64,000 nt of DNA from Nocardia amikacinitolerans NBRC 108937. Lineage in GTDB: Bacteria; Actinomycetota; Actinomycetes; Mycobacteriales; Mycobacteriaceae. Within the stretch, counting starts at the first letter, position 1, and every line of letters begins with the position of its first letter. The translations under genes were made by a program, and so were the position numbers. The stretch covers positions 62,001 through 126,000 of the forward strand of contig NZ_BDAU01000034.1 of assembly GCF_001612615.1 (NCBI RefSeq), in the 5' to 3' direction. Below are positions 24,553 through 35,200 of this stretch, piece after piece. The notes beneath the pieces are model-generated. The model was not told where the DNA came from and did not search any database. It was given only the letters and a program-made list of their open reading frames with translations.

Positions 24553-25236
24553 TCAGGCGGGATCGATCTCGGCGAAAGAGCCGATCCATCGGTGCGGCGG
24601 CCGCGGCGGATTGGGTTCGCCGGGCCGGTGCACGCCGACGGCCGACCAGCCCGCCGCGACGGCCGCGTCCAGTTCGTCCGGGTGGTCCGAGAGGAACAGG
24701 ATCTCGGCCGCGGGCACGCCGATCGCGCCCGCGATCTTGTCGTAGGACGCGGCTTCGCGTTTCGGGCCCGCGGAGGACAGGTCGAAGTACCCGCTGATCA
24801 GCGAGCCGAGTTCGCCGCCGCGCGCGAAGGAGAACCAATCGCGCTGATTGCGCACCGAACCCGAGGAGTACACGTACAGCGTCAGCCCGGCGGCCTTCCA
24901 TTCCGCCAGCGCGGGCGCGACATCGGGGAAGAACTCGCCGTGCAGCGCCCCGCTGCGGAAACCCTCGTGGCAGATCAAGCCCTGCGCGATCTTCAGCGGC
25001 TCGGCCTTGACGTCCGAGCCGAGCCAGCCGCGCAAGATCTCGGCCACCTCGGCGATGTCCGCGTCCGGACGTCCGGCCAGTTCCCTCGCGCCCGTGAGGA
25101 CCGGCGCCGCCGCTCCGGCGCTGTTGTCGGCGAGCCACTGTGGCAGCCGTTCCCTGGTGTATCCGTACAGGTCCTCGCGCACGGAGTTGGTCGGGCTCGT
25201 TGTTCCCTCGATGTCGAGGACGATCGCGCTGGTCAC
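24553..25236 (-). CDS. mtnC: Enolase-phosphatase E1 (acireductone synthase)
   Basis: A 227-residue HAD-family enzyme of methionine salvage. It enolises and dephosphorylates 2,3-diketo-5-methylthiopentyl-1-phosphate to give acireductone. The family-specific motif DIEGTT (residues 8-13) replaces the usual DxDGT. Later motifs SSGSVRNQRDWF and LSDHPDELDAA are present. The start is GTG 25236, overlapping the mtnD stop as GTGA. Its product is the substrate of the enzyme encoded immediately upstream. Confidence 0.93.
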   Translation of the reverse strand: MTSAIVLDIEGTTSPTNSVREDLYGYTRERLPQWLADNSAGAAAPVLTGARELAGRPDADIAEVAEILRGWLGSDVKAEPLKIAQGLICHEGFRSGALHGEFFPDVAPALAEWKAAGLTLYVYSSGSVRNQRDWFSFARGGELGSLISGYFDLSSAGPKREAASYDKIAGAIGVPAAEILFLSDHPDELDAAVAAGWSAVGVHRPGEPNPPRPPHRWIGSFAEIDPA

Positions 25237-25804
25237 GAGGCGGTGAGCAGTTCGTCGAGGGTGGGGAAGCCCTCGCTGATCCGGTCGCCGGTGAAATCGC
25301 CGATCCAGCCGTCCTCCTCCTCGAAGAAGCGGATCGCGATGAAATCGGGGCGGGTACCCATGTCGAACCAGTGCAGCGTGCCCGCCGGGACCGAGAGCAG
25401 ATCGCCGCCCTCGCAGACCACCGCGAGCACCTCGTCGCCCAGGTGCAGATAGAAGCAGCCGCGGCCTGCCGCGAAGTAGCGCACCTCGTCCTCGGCGTGC
25501 CGGTGCTCGTTCAGGAACTTCTCCCTGGCGCCCTTGGCGATGGCGGGCCACTCGGGGTTCGCGTCGTCGGGGTGGATGCGCGCGATGTCGATGTGCTTGT
25601 AGCGGCCGGAGGCGTTGAGCTCGGCGACCCGGTCGGCGTAGTGGGCGAGCAGGTCATCGGAGGAGGTCGCGGCGGCCTCTTCGAGCGCGGGCCAGCGCTC
25701 GAACGCGATGCCGTGCGCGGCGAGTTCGGCGGCGATCACGGTGTCGTCGGTGGTCCGCACCCGCACGTCGGCGGCGTTGTCGGCGGCCATCACCTGGAGC
25801 AGGG

Positions 25805-25808
<4 letters not shown>
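25233..25808 (-). CDS. mtnD: Acireductone dioxygenase
   Basis: A 191-residue cupin enzyme that converts acireductone and O2 to the keto acid precursor of methionine, or to an off-pathway product with CO depending on the metal. Metal ligands His102, His104 and Glu108 (EHRHAEDEVRYF) and His146 (GTLHWFD) are all present. The start is ATG 25808, overlapping the upstream gene's stop (ATGA). The stop overlaps mtnC, so the three genes are translationally coupled. Confidence 0.94.
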
Positions 25809-27481
<1,673 letters not shown>

Positions 27482-27583
27482 CCTTTGTCGCGAAGAGCTG
27501 CATTCTGCCTGGTAAACGGTATCCGACCGGGCGGTGTCGCCGACAATCGGCTCGGCGCTGGGCAGACTCGAGATCGGGCAGAC

Positions 27584-27931
27584 TCAGGACTGGGCAGCCT
27601 CGGCGCGCAGCTTCGCGGCACGTTCGCGCGGGTCGTAGTCCGGCCCGACGCCCTCGACGAGCACCAGGTCGCCGTCGATGTGATCGGCTCGCAGCCGCAG
27701 GATCGTCTGGTACTCGGGCGAGCGGTACCAGGCCCGCGCCCGCGCCAGATCCGGGAACTCGATCAGCACCATGCTGCCTGGCCACTCGCCTTCCACCACC
27801 TCGGCGGGCGGTCCGTGGATCACGAACCGGCCGTCGAACGGGTCCAAGGTGTCCTGGATGCGTTCCAGGTATTCCAGGATCTCCGGGTGTGGACGGCGGC
27901 TGCGCAGGTGGGCGAAGCCATAGGCGGACAT
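27584..27931 (-). CDS. DUF1330 domain protein
   Basis: A 115-residue protein of the dimeric alpha/beta-barrel DUF1330 family. It reads YLERIQDTLDPFDGRFVIHG, WPGSMVLIEFPDLARARAWY and SPEYQTILRLRADHIDGDLV. The family function is unknown. It lies upstream of mtnAB on the same strand with a 100-base gap, so co-transcription is possible but not shown. The start is ATG 27931. Confidence 0.86.
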   Translation of the reverse strand: MSAYGFAHLRSRRPHPEILEYLERIQDTLDPFDGRFVIHGPPAEVVEGEWPGSMVLIEFPDLARARAWYRSPEYQTILRLRADHIDGDLVLVEGVGPDYDPRERAAKLRAEAAQS

Positions 27932-28076
27932 AATTGATCCCTTCGACGCGGCGTGCCGCTCCGTGGCGAGCGGTGTGTCGAACGTATCGCCGCTCGCGTC
28001 GCGCGTCGATTACCCGCGAGGTAATAGATCGAAGGGATTGTGCCGTTCCAATGAATTAGTGAGCTCTACGAAAAGA

Positions 28077-28117
28077 AACTGCGTCTGCCGGTTCCGCAGA
28101 AACCGGCAGACGCAGTT
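28077..28117 (-). terminator. Strong intrinsic terminator of the small charged-protein gene
   Basis: A perfect 17-base stem (AACTGCGTCTGCCGGTT and its complement) with a 7-base loop is followed on the minus strand by TCTTTTCG. It begins 10 bases after the stop of the 54-residue gene at 28127. Such a strong terminator supports that gene as a real independent transcript. Confidence 0.85.
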
Positions 28118-28126
28118 CGGAGTCGC

Positions 28127-28291
28127 TCAGTTCTGGCCGTGACGCCGGTCCTGCTCCCGCTGGTCTTCGGGCATCCGGTCTCGCCCAGCTCGATTCATGC
28201 CCCTCTGGTCCTGCTCTTGGCGCTGCTGTTGCTGCTGCCGGGGCATCTGCTTGGGCATTTTCTTAGGCGTTTTCTTCGACTTTTCAGCCAT
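28127..28291 (-). CDS. 54-residue Lys/Gln/Arg-rich small protein
   Basis: ATG 28291 opens a 54-codon frame beginning MAEKSKKTPKKMPKQM, then a run of glutamines, and ending EDQREQDRRHGQN. It has no hydrophobic core, so it is expected to be disordered and nucleic-acid-binding or chaperone-like; no family is recognised. A purine-rich GTGGAG is very close to the ATG and AAAGGA lies 11 bases upstream. A perfect terminator follows. The gene stands alone between divergent and unrelated neighbours, and its base composition is less GC-rich than the rest of the window. Confidence 0.7.
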   Translation of the reverse strand: MAEKSKKTPKKMPKQMPRQQQQQRQEQDQRGMNRAGRDRMPEDQREQDRRHGQN

Positions 28292-28414
28292 CTCCACTCG
28301 GTCCTTTCCGAAGTGATTTGATTTCGCCTAACGACAACACCATAGCGAGCGCGCATCACTCGAGGAAGGGGAAAGCGAAAACATGTCGAGAGCCGCCGGT
28401 CGGAGGCCGATTTT

Positions 28415-30154
28415 TCAGAACGGCAGAAGTAGGAATTCCACGGAAATGCCGTCGGACGCCTCGGCGGGGACGACGACGAGCCCGTCGCGGTCGACAAGAC
28501 CGCCCAGATGGGCCGTGCGCACCGTCGGATCGCCGATCCAGCCACCGGTCGGGGCGATGCGCGCGGGCACGATGCGGGTGACCGGTCCCGACACGTCGGC
28601 GGCATTGTGCAGGGGGCCGGTCAGCGGGCGACCCGGCTGAGCGCCGGTGCGTCCCGCCACGATGGCGGGCGCGAGCGCGAGCAGCGTCGCGACCGCCGCG
28701 AACGGATTCCCGGGCAGGCCGAGAACAGTTGTCCCGCCGGGAGTTTCGGCGACGATGGTGGACCCGCCAGGACGTAGTCGCAGGCGCGGCACCAGCACGC
28801 GGGCCTCGGCGCGCGCGATCGCGCCGCGCAGCTGATCGGCCGCGCCGCCGCCCGTCGCGCCGACGATGACCAGCAGGTCGCAGTCGGTGGACGCGGCGAG
28901 GACCTCGTCGAAGCCGTTGGGGGTGTCGCGCAGGTGCACCCGGTCCACCGTCCGGATGCCCGACCCGGCGAGCAGATCCGGCAGGATCGGCCCGATCGAA
29001 TCCCTGGTCTGGCCGGCGCGCAGCGGGCCGTCGCTGCGGATCTCGTCGCCGGTCATCACGACGCGCGCGCGGACGGGCCCGCGCACCGCGGCCTCGGTGA
29101 CCTCCACGCTGGCCGCCGCCGAGATCAGCGCGGCGGTCACCCGAGCGCCCTGCGGCGCGACCAGATCGCCGGGTGAGCGGTCCTCGCCGCGGCGGCGGAT
29201 GTCGTCGCGGATCGGTGTCTCGGGCAGGCGGTGCAGGGTTTCGTCGGAGCCCACCCGGACGAACTCGTCACGGACCACGGTGGTGGTGCCGTCTGGCACG
29301 TGCGCTCCGGTGGCGATGCGCACCGCCTCACCCGGCAGCAGACCGACCGGGCGCTGTCCGCCCGCGAAGCCGATGTCGCGGCGCAACCGCCACGGCCCGT
29401 CCCCGGCGACGGCGTACCCGTCCATCGCGGAGACGTCGAAGCGAGGCAGCGCCTCGGCCGCGGTCAGCGGCGCGGCCAGCGCGGCGCCGCGCACGCTCGG
29501 CAGGTCCGTCCGGTAGGCGGTGAGCCGGGTGAGGCCGTCGCGCAGCGTGTTTCGTGCTTCGTCGAGTGTCAGCGGCGTCGTGTCCGCAGCCCGTGCTCGC
29601 GCCTGGCGCACCTCGTCCTCGGTGTCGCAGTCGGCGATACCGGACAGCCCGACGATCACGGTGTCGGCGGGCACCAGCGCCTTCATCGGCTGATTGGTCA
29701 GCGAATCCAGTTCGGCGAGTGCGGCATTGAGCGCGGAGCGGCGCCAGACGCCGATCAGATACTGCGGGCGGCCCGACTCGTCCGCGGCGAACACCGCCTC
29801 GGCGCCGGATTCGGCTTCGTGCCTGAGTAATTCGGCGATCGTACCCGGCGTCACGAAGGGCATGTCGGCGGCGAGCACCACCACCAGCGGCGCCCTGGAA
29901 CCGGCGAGCGCGCGCAATCCGGCGTCGACCGCGGCCACCGGACCCGAGCCCGGCGGCACCTCGCGGACCTGCCGGATCTCCGGATTCAGCTCCGGCCGGT
30001 GCGGCCCGACGACGACGGTGCGCCCGCGGCCCGCGACCGCGGCGAGCGCCGCGTCCAGCATCGACCGGCCGCCGATCACGATCGCGGGTTTGTCGACCCC
30101 GCCCATGCGGCTGGCCCGCCCGCCCGCGAGCACGATCGCGTCGGCGGCCGTCAC
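28415..30154 (-). CDS. Fused MobA-like nucleotidyltransferase / MoeA molybdopterin molybdotransferase
   Basis: A 579-residue protein for molybdenum-cofactor synthesis. Residues about 1-190 are a MobA-type NTP transferase (VLAGGRASRMGGVDKP at 8-23, then LVVVLAADMPFV), which would attach GMP to molybdopterin. Residues about 195-579 are MoeA (LPRFDVSAMDGYAVAG; IVGATGGGAADQL; TVLGLPGNPFAA), which inserts molybdate. In E. coli these are separate proteins. NarG needs the bis-MGD cofactor, so the gene supports the nar operon although it is 7 kb away. The glycine-rich MoeA motif has ATGGGAADQL where TGGVSVGDxD is usual, so activity of the MoeA half should not be assumed. Confidence 0.85.
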   Translation of the reverse strand: MTAADAIVLAGGRASRMGGVDKPAIVIGGRSMLDAALAAVAGRGRTVVVGPHRPELNPEIRQVREVPPGSGPVAAVDAGLRALAGSRAPLVVVLAADMPFVTPGTIAELLRHEAESGAEAVFAADESGRPQYLIGVWRRSALNAALAELDSLTNQPMKALVPADTVIVGLSGIADCDTEDEVRQARARAADTTPLTLDEARNTLRDGLTRLTAYRTDLPSVRGAALAAPLTAAEALPRFDVSAMDGYAVAGDGPWRLRRDIGFAGGQRPVGLLPGEAVRIATGAHVPDGTTTVVRDEFVRVGSDETLHRLPETPIRDDIRRRGEDRSPGDLVAPQGARVTAALISAAASVEVTEAAVRGPVRARVVMTGDEIRSDGPLRAGQTRDSIGPILPDLLAGSGIRTVDRVHLRDTPNGFDEVLAASTDCDLLVIVGATGGGAADQLRGAIARAEARVLVPRLRLRPGGSTIVAETPGGTTVLGLPGNPFAAVATLLALAPAIVAGRTGAQPGRPLTGPLHNAADVSGPVTRIVPARIAPTGGWIGDPTVRTAHLGGLVDRDGLVVVPAEASDGISVEFLLLPF

Positions 30155-30255
30155 CGGATTGGCTCCGCACCGAGGTACATCATGTCCGAAATGCTAATTC
30201 GGGCGCGCGGCGGCCGGGGAACGCAGGCCGTCGGCGGGGCGATCCCGGTCGCGGC

Positions 30256-31005
30256 TCAGACGCGCGACAGGTCCGTCGCCCGGCGGAGCAAGCAGAACTC
30301 GTTGGCCTCTGGATCGGCGAGCACGGTGCCGGGGACGCCGCCGAACGCGCCCGCGTCGACCGGCGTCGCGCCCGCTTCGCGCAACCGTGCCAGCTCGGCG
30401 GCGGGATCGTCGGTCGGGAACGCCGTCAGATCGAGGTGCAGCCGGTTGCGTCCCTGCTTCGCGTCCTGGTTGCGGACGAACTCCAGCCAGGACCCGAGGC
30501 CCGTCGCCGAACGAAGACCCGCGACCTTGGCGCCGGAGTGCGCGATCGGCCAGCCCGAGGCGGTGGACCAGAACGCGGCGAGCCGCGCCGGATCCCGCGT
30601 GTCCACCACGATGGCCGCCACCGCGCCGGTGTCCACGTACTGCTCCCTCGGCTCGAGCACGCAGAACTCGTTGCCCTCGGGGTCGGCGAGCACCACCCAC
30701 GGCACGCCGCCCTGTCCGATGTCGACATGCCGCGCGCCGAGCGCGAGCGCCCGATCCACCTGAACTCGCTGGTGGTCGAGCGAGCGGCTCGCCAGGTCGA
30801 GGTGCAGACGGTTCTTGCCGCTCTTCGGGATGTCCGCAGGCAGGAAGGTCAGTGCGATGTCGAGGCCGTCCGGGTCGGGCGCGGCGACGTCGACCTCGTC
30901 CGGCCGGTCGACGGTCACCGACCAGCCGAGCAGCTGAGCCCAGAACTCCGCGACGACGCGCGGCCGCTGCGCATCGAAGACGACACACGCCAGGCGGGTG
31001 GACAT
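30256..31005 (-). CDS. VOC/glyoxalase-fold protein (two-domain)
   Basis: A 249-residue protein made of two vicinal-oxygen-chelate halves. Both carry the family pattern: CVVFDAQRPRVVAEFWAQLL then NRLHLDLA and VLADPEGNEFCVL, and IVVDTRDPARLAAFWSTASG then NRLHLDLT and VLADPEANEFCLL. It may bind a small hydrophobic ligand or act in drug or metabolite resistance. No specific reaction can be assigned. The start is ATG 31005. Confidence 0.85.
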   Translation of the reverse strand: MSTRLACVVFDAQRPRVVAEFWAQLLGWSVTVDRPDEVDVAAPDPDGLDIALTFLPADIPKSGKNRLHLDLASRSLDHQRVQVDRALALGARHVDIGQGGVPWVVLADPEGNEFCVLEPREQYVDTGAVAAIVVDTRDPARLAAFWSTASGWPIAHSGAKVAGLRSATGLGSWLEFVRNQDAKQGRNRLHLDLTAFPTDDPAAELARLREAGATPVDAGAFGGVPGTVLADPEANEFCLLRRATDLSRV

Positions 31006-31014
31006 GATTCCACG

Positions 31015-31335
31015 TTAACGCCTTGGCGCATCCCGAACTTCGGGAAACCGGAAACGCGCCTCGCGCAGATTCACCCTGCCGTCCTCGATCGGCACGTCCT
31101 CGGCGGCGAGCAGGCGCAACTGACGGTCGGCCAGATGCGCGGCGGGCCTGCCGCCCGCGCGCAGCACGCGGTGCCACGGCAGGTCGGCGGCGTCGGTGCG
31201 CATGATCCAGCCGACCGTGCGCGGGGTCGAGAGCCCGGCCGCCGCGGCGATGTCGCCGTAGGTGGCGACCATGCCGGGCGGAATGCTCGCGACGAGCTCG
31301 CGCACCAGCTCGATCTGCGCGTCGGAGGTCGGCAT
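31015..31335 (-). CDS. Alkyltransferase-like (ATL) MGMT-family protein
   Basis: A 106-residue protein with the DNA-binding C-terminal domain of O6-methylguanine-DNA methyltransferase: GMVATYGDIAAAAGLSTPRT, then VGWIMR. The active-site Pro-Cys-His-Arg is PWHRV here, so the alkyl-accepting cysteine is a tryptophan. This is the hallmark of ATL proteins, which flag alkylated bases for nucleotide excision repair without repairing them. The start is ATG 31335. It ends 10 bases before the VOC gene's start. Confidence 0.88.
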   Translation of the reverse strand: MPTSDAQIELVRELVASIPPGMVATYGDIAAAAGLSTPRTVGWIMRTDAADLPWHRVLRAGGRPAAHLADRQLRLLAAEDVPIEDGRVNLREARFRFPEVRDAPRR

Positions 31336-31345
31336 GGCGCGGTCC

Positions 31346-32122
31346 CTACAGCGCCGCGCGGATCAGGGCCGCGGTTTCGGCCGGACGCGCTTGCGCGACC
31401 ATGTGGTCGCAGTCGAACTCGTGCACGGTCAGCCGCGGCCCGAGGTGTGCGGCCAGTGCCGCGCGGAACTCGGCGGTCACGAACGGCGGCTGCACCTTCA
31501 TGGCCTGCACGAGCACCGTCGGCAGCTCGGCCGGCGGCAGCACGAACGCGCGCGCCAGCTGCCCCCAATAGGAGATGACGGCGGGCGTGCTCAGCCGCCA
31601 GCCGACCCTGCCGTTCTCGGTGGGCACCAGGTGCTCGGCCAGTTCCGCCTCCAGCAGCCGGGATTCGACGTCGTGCCAGGCGCTGGCGAGTTTGTCCCTG
31701 CGCGCGTGCTCGATGTCGGCGTAGTCGGGGTGCGCGATGGTCCGCGCCGCGATGTCGGAGAGCAGGCCGGCGTCCTCCGCGATCGCGGGATCGAGCAGGA
31801 CGAGCCCGCGCACCAGCTCCGGGTGCCGCGCGGCCAGGTGCACGCCGACCGCGCCGCCGAAGGAATGGCCGACCACCAGCACCGGCCCGTCGACCTCGGC
31901 GGCGAGCAGTTCGACGAGGTCGGCGACGATGGTCTCGAAGTCCCACGGCGGCAGCGAGGTCGACCGGCCGTGTCCGCGCAGGTCCGGCGCTACGACACGG
32001 ACCTCGGGCAGATGCTCGGCGGCCAGCGCGGCCCAGCGGTGGCCGTGCCCGGTGAGCCCGTGCAGGGCGAGCACGGTCGGGCCCGTGGCGGGACCGAAGC
32101 GGTGAACGTGGAGAGTCGGCAC
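31346..32122 (-). CDS. Alpha/beta hydrolase
   Basis: A 258-residue hydrolase. The oxyanion-loop motif is LHGLTGHGHRW (20-30), the nucleophile elbow is GHSFGG with Ser87, and the likely catalytic His is in DCDHMVAQ near the C-terminus. The start is GTG 32122. It ends 10 bases before the ATL gene's ATG, so the two are probably co-transcribed. It is divergent from adnA across 91 bases. The substrate is unknown. Confidence 0.87.
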   Translation of the reverse strand: MPTLHVHRFGPATGPTVLALHGLTGHGHRWAALAAEHLPEVRVVAPDLRGHGRSTSLPPWDFETIVADLVELLAAEVDGPVLVVGHSFGGAVGVHLAARHPELVRGLVLLDPAIAEDAGLLSDIAARTIAHPDYADIEHARRDKLASAWHDVESRLLEAELAEHLVPTENGRVGWRLSTPAVISYWGQLARAFVLPPAELPTVLVQAMKVQPPFVTAEFRAALAAHLGPRLTVHEFDCDHMVAQARPAETAALIRAAL

Positions 32123-32213
32123 CGGGCCATTCTGTCGGGTCGGGCGCGGCACGTCATCCCGGGCGGCCGGTCGGCGGTGGTCGACGCCCCGGTGTCGCGG
32201 AGGTGGCCGTGAC

Positions 32214-35200
32214 GTGGACAACGTCCGGCCGGAGCGGGGCCGCGGCGTGTCGGCCCCGTCTGTTGCAATAGCCGACGTGGTGCGATCGGATAGCGCGGTG
32301 CGACTTGTTCGCCGGAACGCAACGGCACCCCGGGCGCGGCTCTGGGGCGCCGACGTGCGCCCACTGCTCGAGGCCATGGCGGGCCCCGCCCCCGCGCGCC
32401 AGGGGTGGCGGCCCTGGCAGGTGCTCGGCGGACCGGGTACCGGCAAGACCGCGCTGCTCACCGACCTCGCCGCCGCGCGCATCGCGGCCGGAGCCGATCC
32501 GGAATCGGTGCTGCTCCTGACCCATTCGAAGCAGGCGGCGGCCACCGTGCGCGACGCCATCACCGCGCGCCTGAGCGGTACCGGACCCGACGCCGAAGGC
32601 GGCGTCCCCGGTGCGACGCGGGAGCCGCTGGTGCGCACCCTGCACTCCTACGCCTTCGCGGTGTTGCGCAGGCACGCCGCCGCGCACGGCAACCCGCCGC
32701 CGCGTTTGCTGACGGGTGCCGAGCAGGATGCCGTGCTGCGCGAGATGCTGCGCGGCGACCTCGACGACCTCGCCGACGGCGCGACCGGACTGTGGCCGGA
32801 GCGATTGCAGCCCGCGCTCGGCCTCGCCGGGTTCGCCGAGCAGTTGCGCAACCTCATGCTGCGGGCCACCGAACGCGGCATCGGCCCGGAGGATCTGATG
32901 GCGCTCGGCCGCGAGCACGGCAAGCCGGAGTGGGTGGCGGCGGGCCGCTTCGCGCAGCGCTACGAGCAGGCCATGCTGCTGCGCTGGTCGGTCGGCGTCG
33001 AGGCGCCCGAAGCGACCGCGCCCGCGCTGGACGCCGCCGAGCTGATCGGCGCGGCACTGGACGCGCTCGCCACCGACCCGAATCTGCTTGCCGCCGAACG
33101 AGCCAGGATCGACTACCTGCTGGTGGACGACGCGCAGCATCTCGACCCGCAGGCGGCGCTCCTTGTCCGCGTCATCGGGGCGGCGGCGCACTGCGCGGTC
33201 GTCGCTGGCGATCCGGATCAGGGCGTCTTCGCCTTCCGCGGCGCCGACCCGCGCTTCGCGGCCGAGCCAGGTGGGCCCGAGGAACAGCGAATCGTGTTGC
33301 GGCACAACCACCGATCCGGACCGCAGGTCCAGCTGGCCGTCGCCAGGGTCGCGGCAAGGTTGCCCGGCAGTGCGCCGCAACGCTTTTCGCTACCCGACCG
33401 CGCGTCGGCGCCCGCGGACGACGGCGCCGCGGTCCGCGTCCGGGTACTCGCCACGCCCGCCAAGGAGGCGGCGCTGATCGCCGACCATTTGCGGCGCGCC
33501 CACCTCACCGGCGGGGTGCCGTGGTCGGAGATGGCCGTGATCGTCCGCTCGGTCCCGCTCTCGCTGGCTCCGCTGCGGCGCGCGTTGCTCGCGGCAGGCG
33601 TTCCGGTGCAGCAGCCCGCGCTGGACGTGCCGTTGGCGCGGCGGCGCGGCGCGGCCTGGATGCTGCTCGCGTTGCGCGCGCTGCTCGCGGGGGAACGGTC
33701 GCGCCGAGCGGGGGAGTCGATGTTCTCCGCCGAAGACGCGCTCGATCTGCTCTCCGGTCCGCTCGGCGGCGCGGACCAGATCACGCTGCGGCGGTTGCGT
33801 CGCGGTGTCCGGCGCGCGGTGCTCGAGTTGGAGCGCAAGTCGGCGAGGCGTGCGGAAGGACAGGTGTGGGCCGCGGCGACGACGTCGGACGACGTGCCGT
33901 TGCCGGAGGATGCCCCGCCACCGGAGGACGTGCCGCCGGAGGCGCTTCCACCGGAGGACGCGCCGTCGGACATGCTTTCGCCGGAGGATGCGCCGCCGGA
34001 GGCGCTTTCGCCGGATGACGTGCCGTCGGACGTGCTTTCGCCGGATGACGTGCCGTCGGACTCGCTTTCGCCGGATGACGTGCCGTCGGACTCGCTTTCG
34101 CGGGATGACGTGCCGTCGGACGCACTTTCGCCGGAGAATGTGCCGTCCGATGATGCGCCCCCGCCGGATGATGCGTCGTCGGACGTGCTTTCGTCGGATG
34201 ATGCTCCGGCGGCCGTGCTTTCGGCGGAGGATGCGCCGCCGGACGCGCTTTCGAGGCAGGATGCGCCGCCAGAGGACGAATTCGATACGGAGGCAGGGGA
34301 CACCGAGTGGTCGGCCGTCGACCCCGACTCGATCGTCAGCGAATCGGAGTGGCGGGAAGCCGATCTCGAATGGGGTCTGGAGGTCGCCGAGCACGCGGAC
34401 GACAGTGCGACGCCGAGCCGTCCCGGCGACGAGCGCCCGGTTGATCGCGGAGCCGCCGATTCGGCACAGGACGACGAAACCCCGAGCGACACGGCACATC
34501 CCAGCCCGCTCGACCAGTCGTCGGCCGAGGTCTTGCGCGATCTGCTGGTCGGCATCGGCGATCGCGCACTGCTCGACCGCCTCACCGACGTCGAGGCCGC
34601 CCCGCTGCGCCGTGTGCTCGACGCCTTGGATCGCGCACGCAAGGCGCGCAGGCGGGCCACCGGTCTGGAGGACGTGCTGTGGGCGTTGTGGACCGCCTCG
34701 CGCCTGGAGCGGCGCTGGGTCGCCCAGTCCGAACGCGGCGGCGCGGTCGGCATGCAGGCCGACCGCGATCTCGACGCCGCCGTCGGCCTGTTCGACGCCG
34801 CGGCCGCCTACGTCGACCGTATTCCTCGGGCCGGTATCGAGGGTTTCGTGGAATACCTGGTGCAGCAGGAGATTCCACAGGACACCGCGCCGTTGACCGC
34901 GCCGGGTGAGGCGGTCGCCCTGCTCAGCGCGCACGCCGCGGCGGGCCGGGAGTGGGACGTGGTCGCGGTCGCGGGCGTCCAGGAGGGCATCTGGCCCAAC
35001 ACCCGGCCGCGCGGCACCCTGCTGCACACCGAGGACCTGGTCGATCTCGGCGCTGGCATCGGTCTTGCGGGCGAACAGGTCAGCCGCGCCGCGCCGATCC
35101 TGGCGGAGGAGCGCAGGCTGCTGCTCGTCGCGTGCAGCAGGGCGCGGCGTTCGCTGCTGGTGACGGCGGTCGAATCCGTCTCGGGCGAGCGCGATCTGGT

